Source: Glandiceps talaboti
Lineage: Eukaryota > Hemichordata > Enteropneusta > Spengelidae
DNA length: 64,000 nucleotides
Assembly (NCBI RefSeq): GCF_964340395.1
Contig: NC_135560.1
Coordinates: 17,526,098 to 17,590,097, forward strand
Direction: 5' to 3'
In this document: piece after piece, positions 62,019 through 64,000 of the stretch
Numbering within the stretch: position 1 is the first letter of the stretch
How the letters are laid out: the number at the start of each line of letters is the position of its first letter
Translations under genes and position numbers: made by a program
The notes under the pieces: generated by a model
What the model was told of the DNA's origin: nothing
Database searches by the model: none
Seen by the model: the letters and a program-made list of their open reading frames with translations, nothing else

Positions 62019-62185
62019 GGCTCAACAAGGTTTTTACTAATATTACTATATTTTATCGTCTGGCTCGATGAAAAATCTTACTAACATTGCTACATTTTAT
62101 GGTCTGGTTCAATAAAAATTCTTGTTAACATTGCAACATTTTATCGTCTGGCCGGACAAATATGTTATCAATATGGCTACTATTT
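62019..62185 (+). repeat. 44-bp tandem array, about four diverged units
   Basis: Units begin at 62019, 62062, 62106 and 62150, each following the pattern GG(C/T)TC...AAAA..CTT..TAACATTG, ACATTTTATCGTCT. A related single unit is at 13221-13262. Confidence 0.85.
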
Positions 62186-62459
62186 CTTTGAATGAGCTAC
62201 CATTATCTTAGCCGATCGTTGCCAAATCGTATGCATCAAAGTTTTCAGGTAGGTTAATGGATTAAAATATAACAATCATACTTAAGTTTTTGTCGACTAT
62301 GATCGAGGCAGGCAATAAGATCTAGAAATGTTAATAACATATTTGTAGATCCATACAATAAAATGTAGCCATATTAGAGAAACCTTTTGAGTCTGAAAAC
62401 AATTTGATTCAATTCAACCATTATGTATAACAAAAAATTATCAAATGCCTAATTTTATC

Positions 62460-62463
<4 letters not shown>

Positions 62464-62550
<87 letters not shown>
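62464..62550. repeat. (AG)n microsatellite
   Basis: About 87 bp of perfect AG. Confidence 0.96.
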
Positions 62551-62554
<4 letters not shown>

Positions 62555-63378
62555 CTTTAGAGGAAACATCCATACATAGACATATAATGTTATCCATTAT
62601 CCCATTATCTAAAGTTTGGCAATTGTCTCATGTAATTGTAAAAAGAACACCAGTCCTGTGAATTACTAACCAAATTTTGTCAACAATTCTGTTTTCTTAC
62701 ATGCGTGTGATCTTTTTTCATTCTATATCTTGACGCGTTTGATAACAACTTGACATTTTGAAAGGACTTCCCTGTGGCCCATATTGGGCACGTTTGTCAA
62801 CATTTAAAAGTTCGTCATTCTAACTAATTATTTATCTTAAAGATCAGACCAGTATATGTAGCCTTCACGACACAACAGGAGGGGGGAGTTGTGACGTCAC
62901 AATGACGCAGGTCTGTGGGATGTTTGTCACGGGTGCAGCTATTATTATTGTTAGGAATGCCTATACAAGTTTTAACCCGCTTTGCAAAAGTCCATCTTAA
63001 CACAGGTAATAACAGGGAGGTCATAGTTAAAACTGTACGTAGCTTATTTTGTACATATAGTATCTAACAACATAGATATTGTCCATATGTTTTAAAATGA
63101 CATCATACAAGTCCATCGGGGCTTGGAAGTTATCTATTTATTTTTCACAGCATCGCACTTTTAATTTTATACACGTGTGACTATAATAAATTGAATGTGC
63201 TAGTTGATAGCACTATTGGATGTAGCTTTCCTCAATATTTTGGTGCCAAGTACAAGTTTTGGACTGATACTCGGCTGTTTAATGGTAAAAGATACCCTAA
63301 CGAATCAGATACCAAGTCACGGTGTTCGTTTAGTCAACAAGAGGCGTTTGGATTGGCGTTGTCCCAAATTCTTCGGTT

Positions 63379-63523
63379 TGACCATTCACTTTATAGTTGC
63401 AACAGTTCAGTGAGAAGGGTTGTAATTCTGTGGTTGAACCACTCACTGAGTTGCAACAGTTTAGTGAAAGGGGTTGTAATTATGTGGTTGGATCGTTCGC
63501 TTATTAGTTACAACAGTTCAGCG
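63379..63523 (+). repeat. 54-56-bp tandem array, 2.6 units
   Basis: Units at 63379-63434, 63435-63488 and 63489-63523 share 'AGTT(G/A)CAACAGTTCAG(T/C)GA' and 'GGTTGTAATT.TGTGGT'. The repeat stays open in one frame (63191-63616), but nothing else suggests a protein. Confidence 0.85.
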
Positions 63524-64000
63524 AGAATAGCTGCACGTCTTGTTGTCATGACATCCCATCATATCATGCCAGTAGCAAGAACGTATTACATTGTAACTTG
63601 TATCCGCTGTAATTAAATATCGTAAATCATAACACGTACAACAGTGCGAGGGCTTTTTACACAGTGAATTACCTCCAAAGAAATGTTTTACAAAGTCTTA
63701 CAATTGAAGTAAGATATAGGCCCTGGAATTCGTCCACGGACAGGGATTACTATTATTTTTTCATGAAACACATAAACACAACCTCGCGACTCTTACTCTG
63801 CGAAGTTGTCCAATTTTACTTGAAAAATAAATTGTACTACGTTTTACAATACTGAAGTATCCTGGCCTGCTGCCAATAATTATGAAACCGTCCTACAAAT
63901 CGTTTGCGTTAATCTGCTCAACGGACGAGTTAACGTACTCCGTTTCTATAGTAACCAGTCCCCCCAATGTTGGAAGTAATCTATGACCTGCTAAATGTTG

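Noticed and set aside
63191-63616. 141-codon frame near the right edge as a gene
   Set aside because: Much of it is a 54-56-bp tandem repeat. There are no conserved motifs or splice context.

Overview
The window is animal nuclear DNA: AT-rich, intron-rich and crowded with microsatellites and small dispersed repeats. It holds two recognisable protein genes. The long simple-sequence tracts, many MITE-like elements and a sodium channel of a class absent from vertebrates point to an invertebrate, probably marine. I cannot say from the sequence alone whether it is a deuterostome or a lophotrochozoan. There is no sign of bacterial operons, CRISPR arrays or tRNA/rRNA genes. Layout: about 1-4358 is flank with short repeats. 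On the minus strand, 6194-4359 encodes a complete two-exon, 90-residue molybdopterin synthase sulfur-carrier subunit (MOCS2A/MoaD), ending in the functional Gly-Gly. From 6195 to about 17700 I see no gene, only repeats (a 275-bp CT tract, MITE-like units, a possible retrotransposon tail). From 18574 to 53942 on the plus strand runs one very large gene for a four-domain voltage-gated cation channel of the sodium-channel family. I could join 26 coding exons with consistent phase into a 2000-residue protein. Two further in-phase microexon candidates (18 nt and 6 nt) would raise this to 2008. The last 10 kb (53943-64000) is 3' flank rich in repeats, with no recognised gene. The channel is the main content. 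Its pore-loop residues read D-E-E-A (D382, E834, E1352, A1647), not the D-E-K-A of classical Nav1 channels. That places it in the invertebrate Nav2 class (DSC1/BSC1-like), whose characterised members tend to favour calcium or be weakly sodium-selective. The fast-inactivation motif in the III-IV linker is MFL rather than IFM. Exon boundaries and many exon lengths match vertebrate SCN genes. The second intron is a minor-spliceosome AT-AC intron: it starts ATATCCTTT, has a TTCCTTAAT branch site, and ends in AC. It lies where vertebrate SCN genes carry theirs, so this unusual intron is ancient. The rest of the interest lies in repeat structure: a dispersed family built on a CTCTTTACGGCA-like core with five copies here; 92-bp and 53-bp elements attached to microsatellites, each present twice; a 113-bp perfect foldback element with a likely target-site duplication; related MITEs inside channel introns; an identical 112-bp tandem duplication just before a channel exon; and several tandem minisatellites. 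All calls come from reading the sequence. No alignments, searches or transcript data were available.
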